NCBI GenBank assembly: GCA_015655615.1
Contig: JAATES010000161.1
Location: forward strand, 1-6,137
DNA length: 6,137 nucleotides
Source: Actinomycetales bacterium
GTDB lineage: Bacteria > Actinomycetota > Actinomycetes > Actinomycetales > Cellulomonadaceae
Reading direction: 5' to 3'
In this document: positions 1-6,098 of the stretch, in pieces
Layout: each line of letters begins with the position of its first letter
Numbering within the stretch: position 1 is the stretch's first letter
Made by a program: the position numbers and the translations under genes
The notes under the pieces: model-generated
The model's database searches: none
Seen by the model: only the letters and a program-made list of their open reading frames with translations
Told to the model about the DNA's origin: nothing

Positions 1-930
1 GATCACGACGACGACGCGGCCGATCCGGGAGAGACTCGGCCAGGGCTCACCATCGATCTCGAGAAGGTCGCGCACTCGTACGACCGCAAGAACCAGCGCC
101 CCCGTCGCAGCCGACTCCGTCAGACACGGCAGCAGGCGCCACCCGCCACTGCGGCGGCCGACGCCGGTCACTCGTGGGTACTGCGTGACATCTCCGCCAC
201 GGTAGGCCCTGGCGAGCTGGTGGCGATCACCGGCCGGTCCGGGGCGGGAAAATCCACCCTCGTGTCCATCGTCAAAGGACTGATCGCACCGTCCCGCGGA
301 AGCGTGCGCATCGATGGCGTCGATCCCTGGCAACAACGTCGCCCCCAGGACTTCGACCGCATCGGCTATGTGTTCCAGCAGCCGGAGCACCAGCTCTTCG
401 CCAGCACGGTCCGCGATGACGTCGCATACGGGTTGAAGCACGCCGGGCTGTCAGCGGAGGAGGTCGACTCCCGCGTATCGGCCTCGCTGGCACAGTGGGG
501 GCTGGACCCGTCCGAGTTCGCGGATCGCAACCCCTTCGAGCTCTCGGGCGGTCAACAACGCCGGGTCGCGCTCGCCGGGGTTCTGGTCACCGGACCCGCC
601 TTCCTGATCCTCGACGAGCCGACTGCAGGCCTCGATCTGCCGTCCCGCCAGGCACTGTTCGACCAGCTCCATGTGCTCCAGGAATCCGGGCTCTCGGTCT
701 TGTGGATCAGCCACCGGCTCGATGAGGTCCTCACCCATGCGACCCGCATGCTCGTCATCGACGGCGGCGCCGTGGTGGCCGATGACGCGCCCGTGATCGT
801 GCTGGGCGATCCGGGCACCCGCGCCACGCTGGGATGGCCGCTGCTGCCCGAACTCGATCCGGAGGTCCGGCGCGGAGATCTGCGAGCCCGGTATCTCGCC
901 GGAGCGGCCAGCGAGGAACCCGCACGATGA
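1..930 (+). CDS. ecfA: ECF transporter ATPase subunit (EcfA/CbiO-type), 5'-truncated by window edge
   Basis: This is the ATP-hydrolysing subunit of an energy-coupling-factor importer. It sits on the cytoplasmic face and drives uptake of a vitamin or metal through EcfT and an S component. The frame is open from base 1 with no start in a good context, so the gene begins outside the window; 309 residues are visible. In visible-residue numbering, Walker A GRSGAGKST is at 78-86, the Q-loop VFQQPEHQLF at about 124-133, the signature LSGGQ at 181-185, Walker B FLILDEP at 201-207, the D-loop AGLD at 209-212, and the switch His in ISHR at 238. The first ABC strand (LTIDLEKVAHSY, about 16-27) follows an acidic Asp-rich linker. 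That suggests this is the second domain of a tandem ATPase like YkoD, with the first domain upstream (inference). An Arg/Gln/Ala-rich insertion of about 30 residues lies between the first two strands. The stop overlaps the ecfT start (ATGA), which indicates translational coupling. Family assignment is firm; the substrate is unknown. Confidence 0.93.
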   Translation, partial: DHDDDAADPGETRPGLTIDLEKVAHSYDRKNQRPRRSRLRQTRQQAPPATAAADAGHSWVLRDISATVGPGELVAITGRSGAGKSTLVSIVKGLIAPSRGSVRIDGVDPWQQRRPQDFDRIGYVFQQPEHQLFASTVRDDVAYGLKHAGLSAEEVDSRVSASLAQWGLDPSEFADRNPFELSGGQQRRVALAGVLVTGPAFLILDEPTAGLDLPSRQALFDQLHVLQESGLSVLWISHRLDEVLTHATRMLVIDGGAVVADDAPVIVLGDPGTRATLGWPLLPELDPEVRRGDLRARYLAGAASEEPAR

Positions 931-1727
931 GCGCGGCAAGCCTCACCCTGTTCCAGGACCGCGACTCGGTGGTCCAGCGGCTCGATCCCCGTGCCAAGGT
1001 CACGGCGATCCTGCTGATCGTTCTCGCGCTGTGCCTGCCCAGCGGCGTGGTGGTCAAGGGTGCACTCGCTGCCGGGCTGATCGTCGCCTGGTTCGTCGCC
1101 CGCCTCAGCCTGCGTTCACTGCTCCTGGCGGTGGCCTCTCTCAGCGTCTTCTTCGCTTCGACGATCGTGCTGCGCGTCTTCATCCGTCCGGTCGACCGGA
1201 CGGAGTTGCTGAGCCTCGGTCCGGTCGATCTGCCCGTCGCCGGTCTCGTCGACGCCGCACAGATGTGCTTGCAGATCTTCGGCCTGGTCGTGGGCCTGTG
1301 GCTCCTGGTGCGCACGACTGCGTCGCAGCACCTCGCCGAGGGCGTCGAACTCATGCTGCAGCCCACCAAGCGCTGGGGCGTTCCGGTGCACGAGGCCGTC
1401 ATCATGTTCTCCATCGCGCTGAGGTTCCTGCCGATCATGATCCGTGAGTTCTCCCGGTTGCAGACTGCCCAGATCGCCCGCGGCGGCGGCATCCAGCGTC
1501 GCGGCATCCTCGCGCGGGTCCAGGCCGTCCTTCCCTTGCTCATTCCGATGGTCGTGGTCACCCTGGTCCGAGCGCGGGACCTCAGTGAGGCGATGGACGC
1601 CCGCGGCTACCGTGGTGACGTCGAGCGCACACCCGTGCGCGAGTACACGCTGAGCCCTGCGGATATTGCGGCCATCGTCGTAGCCGTGCTGGCCCTGGCA
1701 GCTGCCGTGGTGGTGTCCTTCTCCTAG
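927..1727 (+). CDS. ecfT: ECF transporter transmembrane coupling protein EcfT (CbiQ family)
   Basis: This is the integral-membrane scaffold that joins the two ATPases to the substrate-binding S component. It has 266 residues, a usual EcfT length. I chose ATG 927 because it overlaps the upstream TGA (ATGA), has GAGGA 10 bases upstream, and gives the typical N-terminus (LTLFQDRDSVVQRLDPRAKV, then hydrophobic sequence). Earlier in-frame starts would only add Arg/Ala-rich sequence that lies inside the ATPase gene. Hydrophobic stretches are at about 25-38, 43-60, 65-84, 112-129, 155-172, 197-214 and 246-264. Both family coupling signatures are intact: Ala-Arg-Gly at 184-186 (QIARGGGIQ) and at 225-227 (AMDARGYRG). 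In this family these helices seat in the grooves of the two ATPases. It ends the operon; the S component is not downstream and must lie upstream of the window or elsewhere. Whether it is dedicated (group I, for example the YkoC type) or shared (group II) cannot be told here. Confidence 0.93.
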   Translation: MSAASLTLFQDRDSVVQRLDPRAKVTAILLIVLALCLPSGVVVKGALAAGLIVAWFVARLSLRSLLLAVASLSVFFASTIVLRVFIRPVDRTELLSLGPVDLPVAGLVDAAQMCLQIFGLVVGLWLLVRTTASQHLAEGVELMLQPTKRWGVPVHEAVIMFSIALRFLPIMIREFSRLQTAQIARGGGIQRRGILARVQAVLPLLIPMVVVTLVRARDLSEAMDARGYRGDVERTPVREYTLSPADIAAIVVAVLALAAAVVVSFS

Positions 1728-1765
1728 GACCGGTCCCCGCAGGCCCCCTCCGGTCGCGGGCAAGC

Positions 1766-1849
1766 ATGCCCGACTTGTCGGACACCTCCCCATACATGGG
1801 ACCAATGGCACAGGATTGGGGCATGGTCCTCTCTTACCGTTGTACGTGA
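1766..1849 (+). CDS. Possible 27-residue leader ORF upstream of adhE
   Basis: ATG 1766 opens a 27-codon frame (MPDLSDTSPYMGPMAQDWGM, then VLSYRCT) that stops at TGA 1847-1849, 75 bases before adhE and in the same reading frame as adhE. Its start context GGGCAAGCATGCCCGAC (1758-1774) matches the adhE start context GGGCAAACATGCCTGAC (1917-1933) at 15 of 17 positions, including five-base spacing from GGG to the ATG. The upstream copy lacks the longer purine run (AGAGAGGG) found before adhE, so its ribosome binding site is weaker. The peptide has no run of a regulatory amino acid. It could be a translated leader that tunes adhE, a remnant of a local duplication, or chance. No homology is recognised. 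Confidence 0.22.
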   Translation: MPDLSDTSPYMGPMAQDWGMVLSYRCT

Positions 1850-1876
1850 GAACACGACGACAACCGCCGGATACAG

Positions 1877-1894
1877 CCTGGCACTTTGGCCAGG
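1877..1894 (+). promoter_or_regulatory. Perfect 6-bp stem-loop in the probable adhE 5' untranslated region
   Basis: CCTGGC (1877-1882) and GCCAGG (1889-1894) pair around the six-base loop ACTTTG. The hairpin ends 17 bases before the adhE ribosome binding site. It could stabilise the mRNA 5' end or influence initiation. Neither transcription through it nor function is shown. Confidence 0.25.
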
Positions 1895-1911
1895 TCGGTC
1901 CGACAGCCATC

Positions 1912-1919
1912 AGAGAGGG
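1912..1919 (+). promoter_or_regulatory. adhE ribosome binding site
   Basis: AGAGAGGG ends five bases before ATG 1925. This supports that ATG over the in-frame TTG at 1886, which would add 13 residues (ARSVRQPSERAN and an initiator) and has no comparable purine run at the right distance. Confidence 0.75.
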
Positions 1920-1924
1920 CAAAC

Positions 1925-4675
1925 ATGCCTGACAGCACCCCCGGTCAGACCCCCGAGGTCGCCCAAGAGATCAGCGCTCTAGTCGAGCGTGGCAATGGTG
2001 CTTTGCGCGAGTACCAGCGGTACACGCAGGAAGAGATCGACAACATCGTCAAGAAGGCGTCGGTCGCGGCCCTCAACCAGCACGGGGCCCTGGCGGTCCT
2101 GGCGGTGGAGGAGACCAAGCGCGGAGTCTTCGAGGACAAGGCCACCAAGAACCTGTTCGCCTGCGAGCACGTCACCAACTCGATGGCGAAGCTCAAGACG
2201 GTCGGCATCATCGGCCGGGACGACATCAACGGCATCGTCGAGATCGCCGAGCCCGTCGGAGTCATCGCGGGCATCACCCCGGTCACCAACCCGACCTCGA
2301 CTGCGATCTTCAAGTCGCTCATTGCGATCAAGACCCGCAACCCCATCATCTTCGCATTCCACCCCAACGCCCAGAAGTCCTCGGTGGCTGCCGCGAAGAT
2401 CGTGCGCGATGCGGCCGTGGCCGCTGGCGCCCCCGCCGACTGCGTGCAGTGGGTCGAGCACCCCTCCCTCGAGGCGACCGGTGCCCTGATGAACCACCCC
2501 GGAGTCGCGCTCATCCTGGCCACTGGTGGTAACGCCATGGTCCGCGCCGCGTACTCCTGCGGAAAGCCCGCACTCGGAGTCGGCGCCGGCAACGTGCCCG
2601 CCTTCGTGGAGCGCACCGCCAAGCTCAAGCGCGCGATCAACGACATCGTGCTGTCGAAGGACTTCGACCACGGCATGATCTGCGCCTCCGAGCAGGCCGT
2701 CATCCTCGACTCCCCGATCTACGACGAGGCCTTCGTCGAATTCGAGCGGCTGCACGCCTACCGCGTCACCGTCGAGGAGAAGCGCCTGCTCGAAGAGTTC
2801 ATCTTCGGAGTCGCCGCCAAGTCCGTGAACTGCGGCGAAGCCAAGCTCAATGCCACCGTGGTCGGCCAGAGCGCCGCCTGGATCGCCGAGCAGGCAGGGT
2901 TCACCGTTCCCGAGGACACCTCGATCCTCCTCGCCGAGGTCTCCGGCGTCGGCCCCGATGAGCCACTCACCCGCGAGAAGCTCTGCCCGGTCCTCGCCGT
3001 ATTGCGCGCCGAGAACGCCGAGGAGGGCATTCAGCTCGCCGAGCAGATGGTGGAGTTCGATGGGCTCGGCCACAGTGCCGCGATCCACACCGAGGACGTC
3101 GCACTGAGCGAGGAGTTCGGCTCCCGAGTCAAGGCAGTCCGCGTCATCTGGAACTCCCCCAGCTCGCTGGGTGGCATCGGTGACGTCTACAACGCCTTCA
3201 TCCCGTCCCTCACCCTGGGCTGTGGCTCGTACGGTCACAACTCGGTCTCCAACAACGTCTCGGCGGTGAACCTCGTGAACGTCAAGCGCATCGGACGCCG
3301 CAACAACAACCTGCAGTGGTTCAAGGTTCCGGCCAAGACGTACTTCGAGCCGAACGCCATCCGCTACCTCGCCGACATGTTCAAGGTGCACCGGGTCACC
3401 ATCGTCACCGACGAGACCATGACCCGTCTCGGCTTCGTGGACAAGATCCTCGATGTGCTGGCCCGCCGCCCCGAGAAGGTGGCGCTGCAGATCATGGACA
3501 ACGTGGAGCCGGAGCCGACCGTCGCGGCCGTGCGTCGCGGCGCCAAGCAGATGAGCGAGTTCAAGCCGGACACGATCATCGCACTCGGCGGTGGATCCCC
3601 CATGGACGCCGCGAAGGTCATGTGGCTGCTGTATGAGCACCCCGAGATCGAGTTCTCCGACATGAAGGAGAAGTTCTTCGACGTCCGCAAGCGGGCGTTC
3701 AAGTTCCCGACGCTCGGCGAGCTGGCCCAGCTGGTCTGCATCCCGACCACGTCGGGCACGGGCTCCGAGATGACTCCGTTCGCCGTGATCAGCGACCCGG
3801 AGGCCGGCAAGAAGTACCCGCTGGCCGACTATGCGCTGACCCCGTCGGTCGCGATCATCGACCCCGTGCTGACCTCGATGATGCCGAGCTTCCTGGCCGC
3901 CGACTCCGGCTTCGATGCGCTGACGCACGCCACCGAGGCGTATGTCTCCGTCTATGCCAACGACTACACCGACGGTCTCGCCCTGCACGCGATCAAGCTG
4001 ATCTTCGAGAACATCGAGGCCTCCGTGATCGGCGGCCCGGGCAACAAGGAGAACGAGAAGGCTCGCGATACCATGCACAACGCGGCCTCGATCGCCGGTA
4101 TGGCCTTCGGCAGTGCGTTCCTGGGGATCGTCCACGCGATGGCGCACACCATCGGGTCGACGTTCCACCTGGTGCACGGCCGGACCAATGCGACCCTGCT
4201 CGCCCATGTGATCCGGTACAACGGCAAGGTGCCTTCCAAGCCGACCAGCTGGCCCAAGTACGAGGTCTACATCGCACCGCAGCGCTACCAGGACATCGCG
4301 AAGCACCTCGGACTGCCCGCATCGACCCCCGAAGAGGGTGTGGAGTCCTACGCCCGGGCCATCGAGGACCTGCGCGACAAGGTGCGGATCCCGTCGTCGT
4401 TCCAGGCTCAGGGCGTCGTGGAGGCCGACTTCATCGGCAAGCTCGACCAGCTGGCCATGGGCTCCTACGAGGACCAGTGCGCACCCGCCAACCCGCGGTT
4501 GCCGATGCTCGAGGACATGAAGACTCTCATGGAGGCGGCCTACTACGGGACCTCCTTCGAGGAGGTGCGTGCCACCCGTCGCGCCGTGGTCGCGACGGCT
4601 CCGGCCGAGGCCGACCAGCCCGCCGTCCCCGCCGCCAAGCGCACGTCGGGCAAGGGGAAGTCGGTCAAGGCCTGA
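1925..4675 (+). CDS. adhE: Bifunctional acetaldehyde-CoA/alcohol dehydrogenase AdhE
   Basis: This cytoplasmic fermentation enzyme reduces acetyl-CoA to acetaldehyde and then to ethanol, using two NADH; it can also run in reverse. It has 916 residues, against about 870-890 for typical AdhE. Residues about 15-450 are the CoA-acylating aldehyde dehydrogenase: PVGVIAGITPVTNPTSTAIF at 110-129, a glycine-rich GVGAGNVP at 218-225, and the catalytic Cys253 in HGMICASEQ. Residues about 470-880 are the iron-dependent alcohol dehydrogenase: nucleotide motif GGGSPMD at 555-561, PTTSGTGSE at 607-615, and iron ligands Asp664, His668, His737 and His751, with the same spacing as the E. coli enzyme. The fold suggests assembly into spirosome filaments (family knowledge). 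The last ~30 residues form an added Ala/Pro/Lys tail ending PAAKRTSGKGKSVKA. It has its own upstream region and a strong hairpin downstream, so it is probably a single-gene unit. Both halves look catalytically complete. Confidence 0.98.
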   Translation: MPDSTPGQTPEVAQEISALVERGNGALREYQRYTQEEIDNIVKKASVAALNQHGALAVLAVEETKRGVFEDKATKNLFACEHVTNSMAKLKTVGIIGRDDINGIVEIAEPVGVIAGITPVTNPTSTAIFKSLIAIKTRNPIIFAFHPNAQKSSVAAAKIVRDAAVAAGAPADCVQWVEHPSLEATGALMNHPGVALILATGGNAMVRAAYSCGKPALGVGAGNVPAFVERTAKLKRAINDIVLSKDFDHGMICASEQAVILDSPIYDEAFVEFERLHAYRVTVEEKRLLEEFIFGVAAKSVNCGEAKLNATVVGQSAAWIAEQAGFTVPEDTSILLAEVSGVGPDEPLTREKLCPVLAVLRAENAEEGIQLAEQMVEFDGLGHSAAIHTEDVALSEEFGSRVKAVRVIWNSPSSLGGIGDVYNAFIPSLTLGCGSYGHNSVSNNVSAVNLVNVKRIGRRNNNLQWFKVPAKTYFEPNAIRYLADMFKVHRVTIVTDETMTRLGFVDKILDVLARRPEKVALQIMDNVEPEPTVAAVRRGAKQMSEFKPDTIIALGGGSPMDAAKVMWLLYEHPEIEFSDMKEKFFDVRKRAFKFPTLGELAQLVCIPTTSGTGSEMTPFAVISDPEAGKKYPLADYALTPSVAIIDPVLTSMMPSFLAADSGFDALTHATEAYVSVYANDYTDGLALHAIKLIFENIEASVIGGPGNKENEKARDTMHNAASIAGMAFGSAFLGIVHAMAHTIGSTFHLVHGRTNATLLAHVIRYNGKVPSKPTSWPKYEVYIAPQRYQDIAKHLGLPASTPEEGVESYARAIEDLRDKVRIPSSFQAQGVVEADFIGKLDQLAMGSYEDQCAPANPRLPMLEDMKTLMEAAYYGTSFEEVRATRRAVVATAPAEADQPAVPAAKRTSGKGKSVKA

Positions 4676-4700
4676 TCATGTGAGGCAGTTAGCTTCCGCA

Positions 4701-4751
4701 GGTACGAAGGGCGGGTCCCGGTGACAGCCACCGGGACCCGCCCTTCGTGCC
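4701..4751. terminator. 23-bp stem-loop, likely bidirectional terminator between convergent genes
   Basis: Bases 4701-4723 pair with 4729-4751 around the five-base loop ACAGC. The only imperfection is one T·G wobble (4703/4749), and there is an uninterrupted 20-bp perfect core (4704-4723 with 4729-4748). The stem is very GC-rich. It starts 25 bases after the adhE stop and lies 103 bases past the stop of the minus-strand peptidase gene. No T-run follows on either strand, as is usual for many actinobacterial terminators. The remaining spacer, 4752-4854, holds only a 9-base direct repeat CCGCCTGGG (4750-4758 and 4780-4788) and nothing else I can support. Confidence 0.85.
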
Positions 4752-4854
4752 GCCTGGGCGGGCAGCAGAACGTGCCGGTCCGCCTGGGGAGAGCGTGCGC
4801 AGGGAACGCTGACGCGGTGAGAGCCCGCGCCGCACGACCACCGAAAGACGAGGG

Positions 4855-5922
4855 TCAGTAACTCGAGGCGCCGACACCGTCGACGCGGACGACGCCCGGG
4901 GTGTACTCCCAGTGCCAGGGCTCATACATGCTCGACTTGGCCCACGGCGGATTCACGAATCCGTAGGTCGCGGCATTGTCCTGCAGCCACTGCCACTGCG
5001 CTGTGGCCTTGTAGGACGAGCTGTTGAGATCGACCGCATAGCCCCAGCCGTGGTTCGACTTGCCCGCCGCCGCGGCTAGTCCCGGCTTGGTCACCCTCAA
5101 GGATGCCTGCTCGGCATAGCTGCGATAGGCGGAGGTCACCGTGATCGGGTGCCCGAAACGCACCTCGTACGCGCGGGACATCTCAGCGAAGGCGATGGCG
5201 GCATCGGGCTGGAGGTAGTAGTCACCTTGCGGCAACTCACAGAGCTGGTCACGGTTGAGCGTTCCATTGGATCCAGTGACCACCGCAGAGGCATCGCAGC
5301 CCGGAAGTGAGGACCGCACCTCACCTCGGGATGCCGCAGCCAGCGCTCGACGATCGCTGGTCACCGACTGGGCCAGGATCGTCGGCGTTGCCGGCTCCGC
5401 GACCGCCTTCTCGACGATCGACAGGGTCGAAGGCCCGATCTCATCAGTCGTGTCCGCCACCGCAGCCACCGCGACCTCACCGGTGGACGGTGCGACCAGA
5501 TCCGTCACCGCCCGCCCCTGCAAGGCGCTCAGTGCACCCACACTCGGCAAAGCCACCGTGCTCATGGCCAACGCGGCGACCACCGCCGTACGGGGAATCC
5601 ACCGGGCCGCATTCTGCGTCCGGCCCACGCGCGGGGCCGCCAGCCGGCGATTCGCGCGGCGGACGGACCGGGGCAATGCAGGAGCCCCCGGCTCCGCGGC
5701 GGATCGAACCGCAGCCGAGCGGGGTGCTGTCAGGACTCGTGGGACCGGAGCAGAGAGCGGCTCCTCGCGCACGGCGGCGGCGATGGCCTCAGCGTCCGGC
5801 AGCCTGCACCACCGGCCGGCAAGGCTGGGTGGTGACACCGGCTCGGAGTGAAGCATCGCCTCGCGGCGCGCTCGGCGGGTGGGGTACGCGACGTCCGGCG
5901 CACTACCGTCCACTGCCGTCAC
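4855..5922 (-). CDS. Membrane-anchored M15B D-alanyl-D-alanine carboxypeptidase (VanY/DacB-like)
   Basis: This zinc peptidase is predicted to remove the terminal D-Ala from peptidoglycan stem peptides outside the membrane. It has 355 residues from GTG 5922, which is preceded by GAGGAG. Residues 1-110 are an Arg/Ala/Pro-rich cytoplasmic head (PTRRARREAML near the start). About 112-131 is one hydrophobic segment (TAVVAALAMSTVALPSVGAL), a type II anchor or late signal peptide. A low-complexity Ala/Thr/Val stalk follows, then the catalytic domain from about 205. Motifs: SAYRSY at 264-269; SNHGWGYAVD at 289-298 with zinc ligands His291 and Asp298; EPWHWEY at 334-340 with catalytic Glu334 and zinc ligand His337. 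The His-6-Asp and Glu-2-His spacings equal those of VanX/VanY. Cys209 and Cys228 may form a disulfide. A longer reading from GTG 6099 (414 residues) lacks a ribosome site and its start lies in a palindrome upstream of a promoter-like element. GTG 5913 is another possible start. No vancomycin-resistance genes are nearby, so housekeeping wall trimming is likelier. Confidence 0.9.
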   Translation of the reverse strand: MTAVDGSAPDVAYPTRRARREAMLHSEPVSPPSLAGRWCRLPDAEAIAAAVREEPLSAPVPRVLTAPRSAAVRSAAEPGAPALPRSVRRANRRLAAPRVGRTQNAARWIPRTAVVAALAMSTVALPSVGALSALQGRAVTDLVAPSTGEVAVAAVADTTDEIGPSTLSIVEKAVAEPATPTILAQSVTSDRRALAAASRGEVRSSLPGCDASAVVTGSNGTLNRDQLCELPQGDYYLQPDAAIAFAEMSRAYEVRFGHPITVTSAYRSYAEQASLRVTKPGLAAAAGKSNHGWGYAVDLNSSSYKATAQWQWLQDNAATYGFVNPPWAKSSMYEPWHWEYTPGVVRVDGVGASSY

Positions 5923-5926
5923 ATCG

Positions 5927-5932
5927 CTCCTC
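5927..5932 (-). promoter_or_regulatory. Ribosome binding site deciding the peptidase start
   Basis: On the minus strand GAGGAG lies four bases before GTG 5922 and 13 before GTG 5913. The first spacing is slightly short but better than the second. It is the only strong Shine-Dalgarno in the 5' part of this reading frame, and it argues against a start at 6099. Confidence 0.6.
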
Positions 5933-6032
5933 AGCACACTGCTCCCCTGCTCCGCGGGGCGCGAAGCGGGTACGTCCTGACCTGGCTTGGTTCCCGTCGC
6001 GACCTGGCGAGGCCGCGTCCGGGTATCTGTCC

Positions 6033-6061
6033 AGACTATCGGCAAATGCCGTTCCAGCCAA
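6033..6061 (-). promoter_or_regulatory. Candidate promoter of the M15 peptidase gene
   Basis: On the minus strand TTGGCT (6061-6056) and TAGTCT (6038-6033) are 17 bases apart, fitting TTGnnn and TAnnnT as used by actinobacterial housekeeping sigma factors. The stretch is locally less GC-rich than its surroundings. It would give a leader of about 100 bases before GTG 5922. I found no recognisable riboswitch in that leader. The call rests on a short consensus only. Confidence 0.35.
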
Positions 6062-6082
6062 GACGTTCGTCCCCTCAGACCC

Positions 6083-6098
6083 TGACCCGCGCGGGTCA
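6083..6098. promoter_or_regulatory. Perfect 16-bp palindrome, possible operator
   Basis: TGACCCGCGCGGGTCA reads identically on both strands. It lies 21 bases upstream of the candidate -35 of the peptidase gene, a position suited to an activator or to a repressor of a divergent gene beyond the right edge. No regulator family is recognised from the motif. The remaining bases to the window edge (6099-6137) show nothing I can support. Confidence 0.4.

Larger units (their letters stand above)
1728..1924 (+). promoter_or_regulatory. ecfT-adhE intergenic region with clustered short inverted repeats
   Basis: This stretch must hold the adhE promoter and any ecfT terminator, but I could not pick a convincing -35/-10 pair. 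Visible perfect inverted repeats are: GGACCGGTCC at 1727-1736; CGGGC-6-GCCCG at 1757-1772; CCGAC-TT-GTCGG at 1770-1781, overlapping the previous one; CCCAT-AC-ATGGG at 1789-1800; CCAAT-8-ATTGG at 1802-1819; GGACCA-19-TGGTCC at 1799-1829; CGTG-AGAA-CACG at 1845-1856; CCTGGC-6-GCCAGG at 1877-1894; and GTCGG-T-CCGAC at 1894-1904. The first few could act as a weak ecfT terminator and the later ones as operators or 5'UTR structure. None matches the Rex redox-repressor consensus (TTGTGAA-4-TTCACAA), the regulator I would expect for adhE. Short repeats are common by chance in GC-rich DNA, so only the clustering is suggestive. Confidence 0.3.

Noticed and set aside
1806..1822. TGGCAC followed by TGGGGCA, resembling a sigma-54 (-24/-12) promoter
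   Set aside because: The -12 element lacks the required TTGC/GC form, and actinobacteria generally lack sigma-54.
1839..1864. GTTGT...ACAAC flanking GTGAGAACAC as a Rex-type operator
   Set aside because: The half-sites are not spaced as in TTGTGAA-4-TTCACAA, and the inner GTG/CAC pair is four bases apart instead of eight.
755..1922. Long minus-strand frames opposite ecfA, ecfT and the intergenic region
   Set aside because: The translations are Arg/Thr/Ser-rich with no recognisable domain, while the plus-strand frames carry full ABC and EcfT motifs. These are composition shadows.
1979..4306. Very long open frame (775 codons) antisense to adhE
   Set aside because: It lies entirely opposite a well-supported gene. 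Its translation is a low-complexity mix of Arg, Gly, Asp, Val and Leu with no domain. GC-rich third positions routinely remove stops from this antisense frame.
4746..4789. Direct repeats CGTGCCG and CCGCCTGGG
   Set aside because: They are too short in GC-rich DNA to support a repeat element or attachment site.
5255..5851. 198-codon plus-strand frame opposite the M15 peptidase
   Set aside because: It is antisense to the less conserved head and stalk of the peptidase. The translation is Ala/Arg/Thr-rich with no motif and the start has no supporting context.
4855..5922. Part of a vancomycin-resistance (vanY) cluster
   Set aside because: Catalytic spacing is VanY-like, but there are no vanH/A/X or VanRS genes in view and the architecture fits a housekeeping actinobacterial carboxypeptidase.
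5923..6032. c-di-AMP (ydaO-type) riboswitch in the peptidase leader
   Set aside because: I considered it because such riboswitches often precede actinobacterial wall hydrolases, and one GGGAACC is present. I could not recognise the rest of the conserved core. A covariance-model search would settle it.
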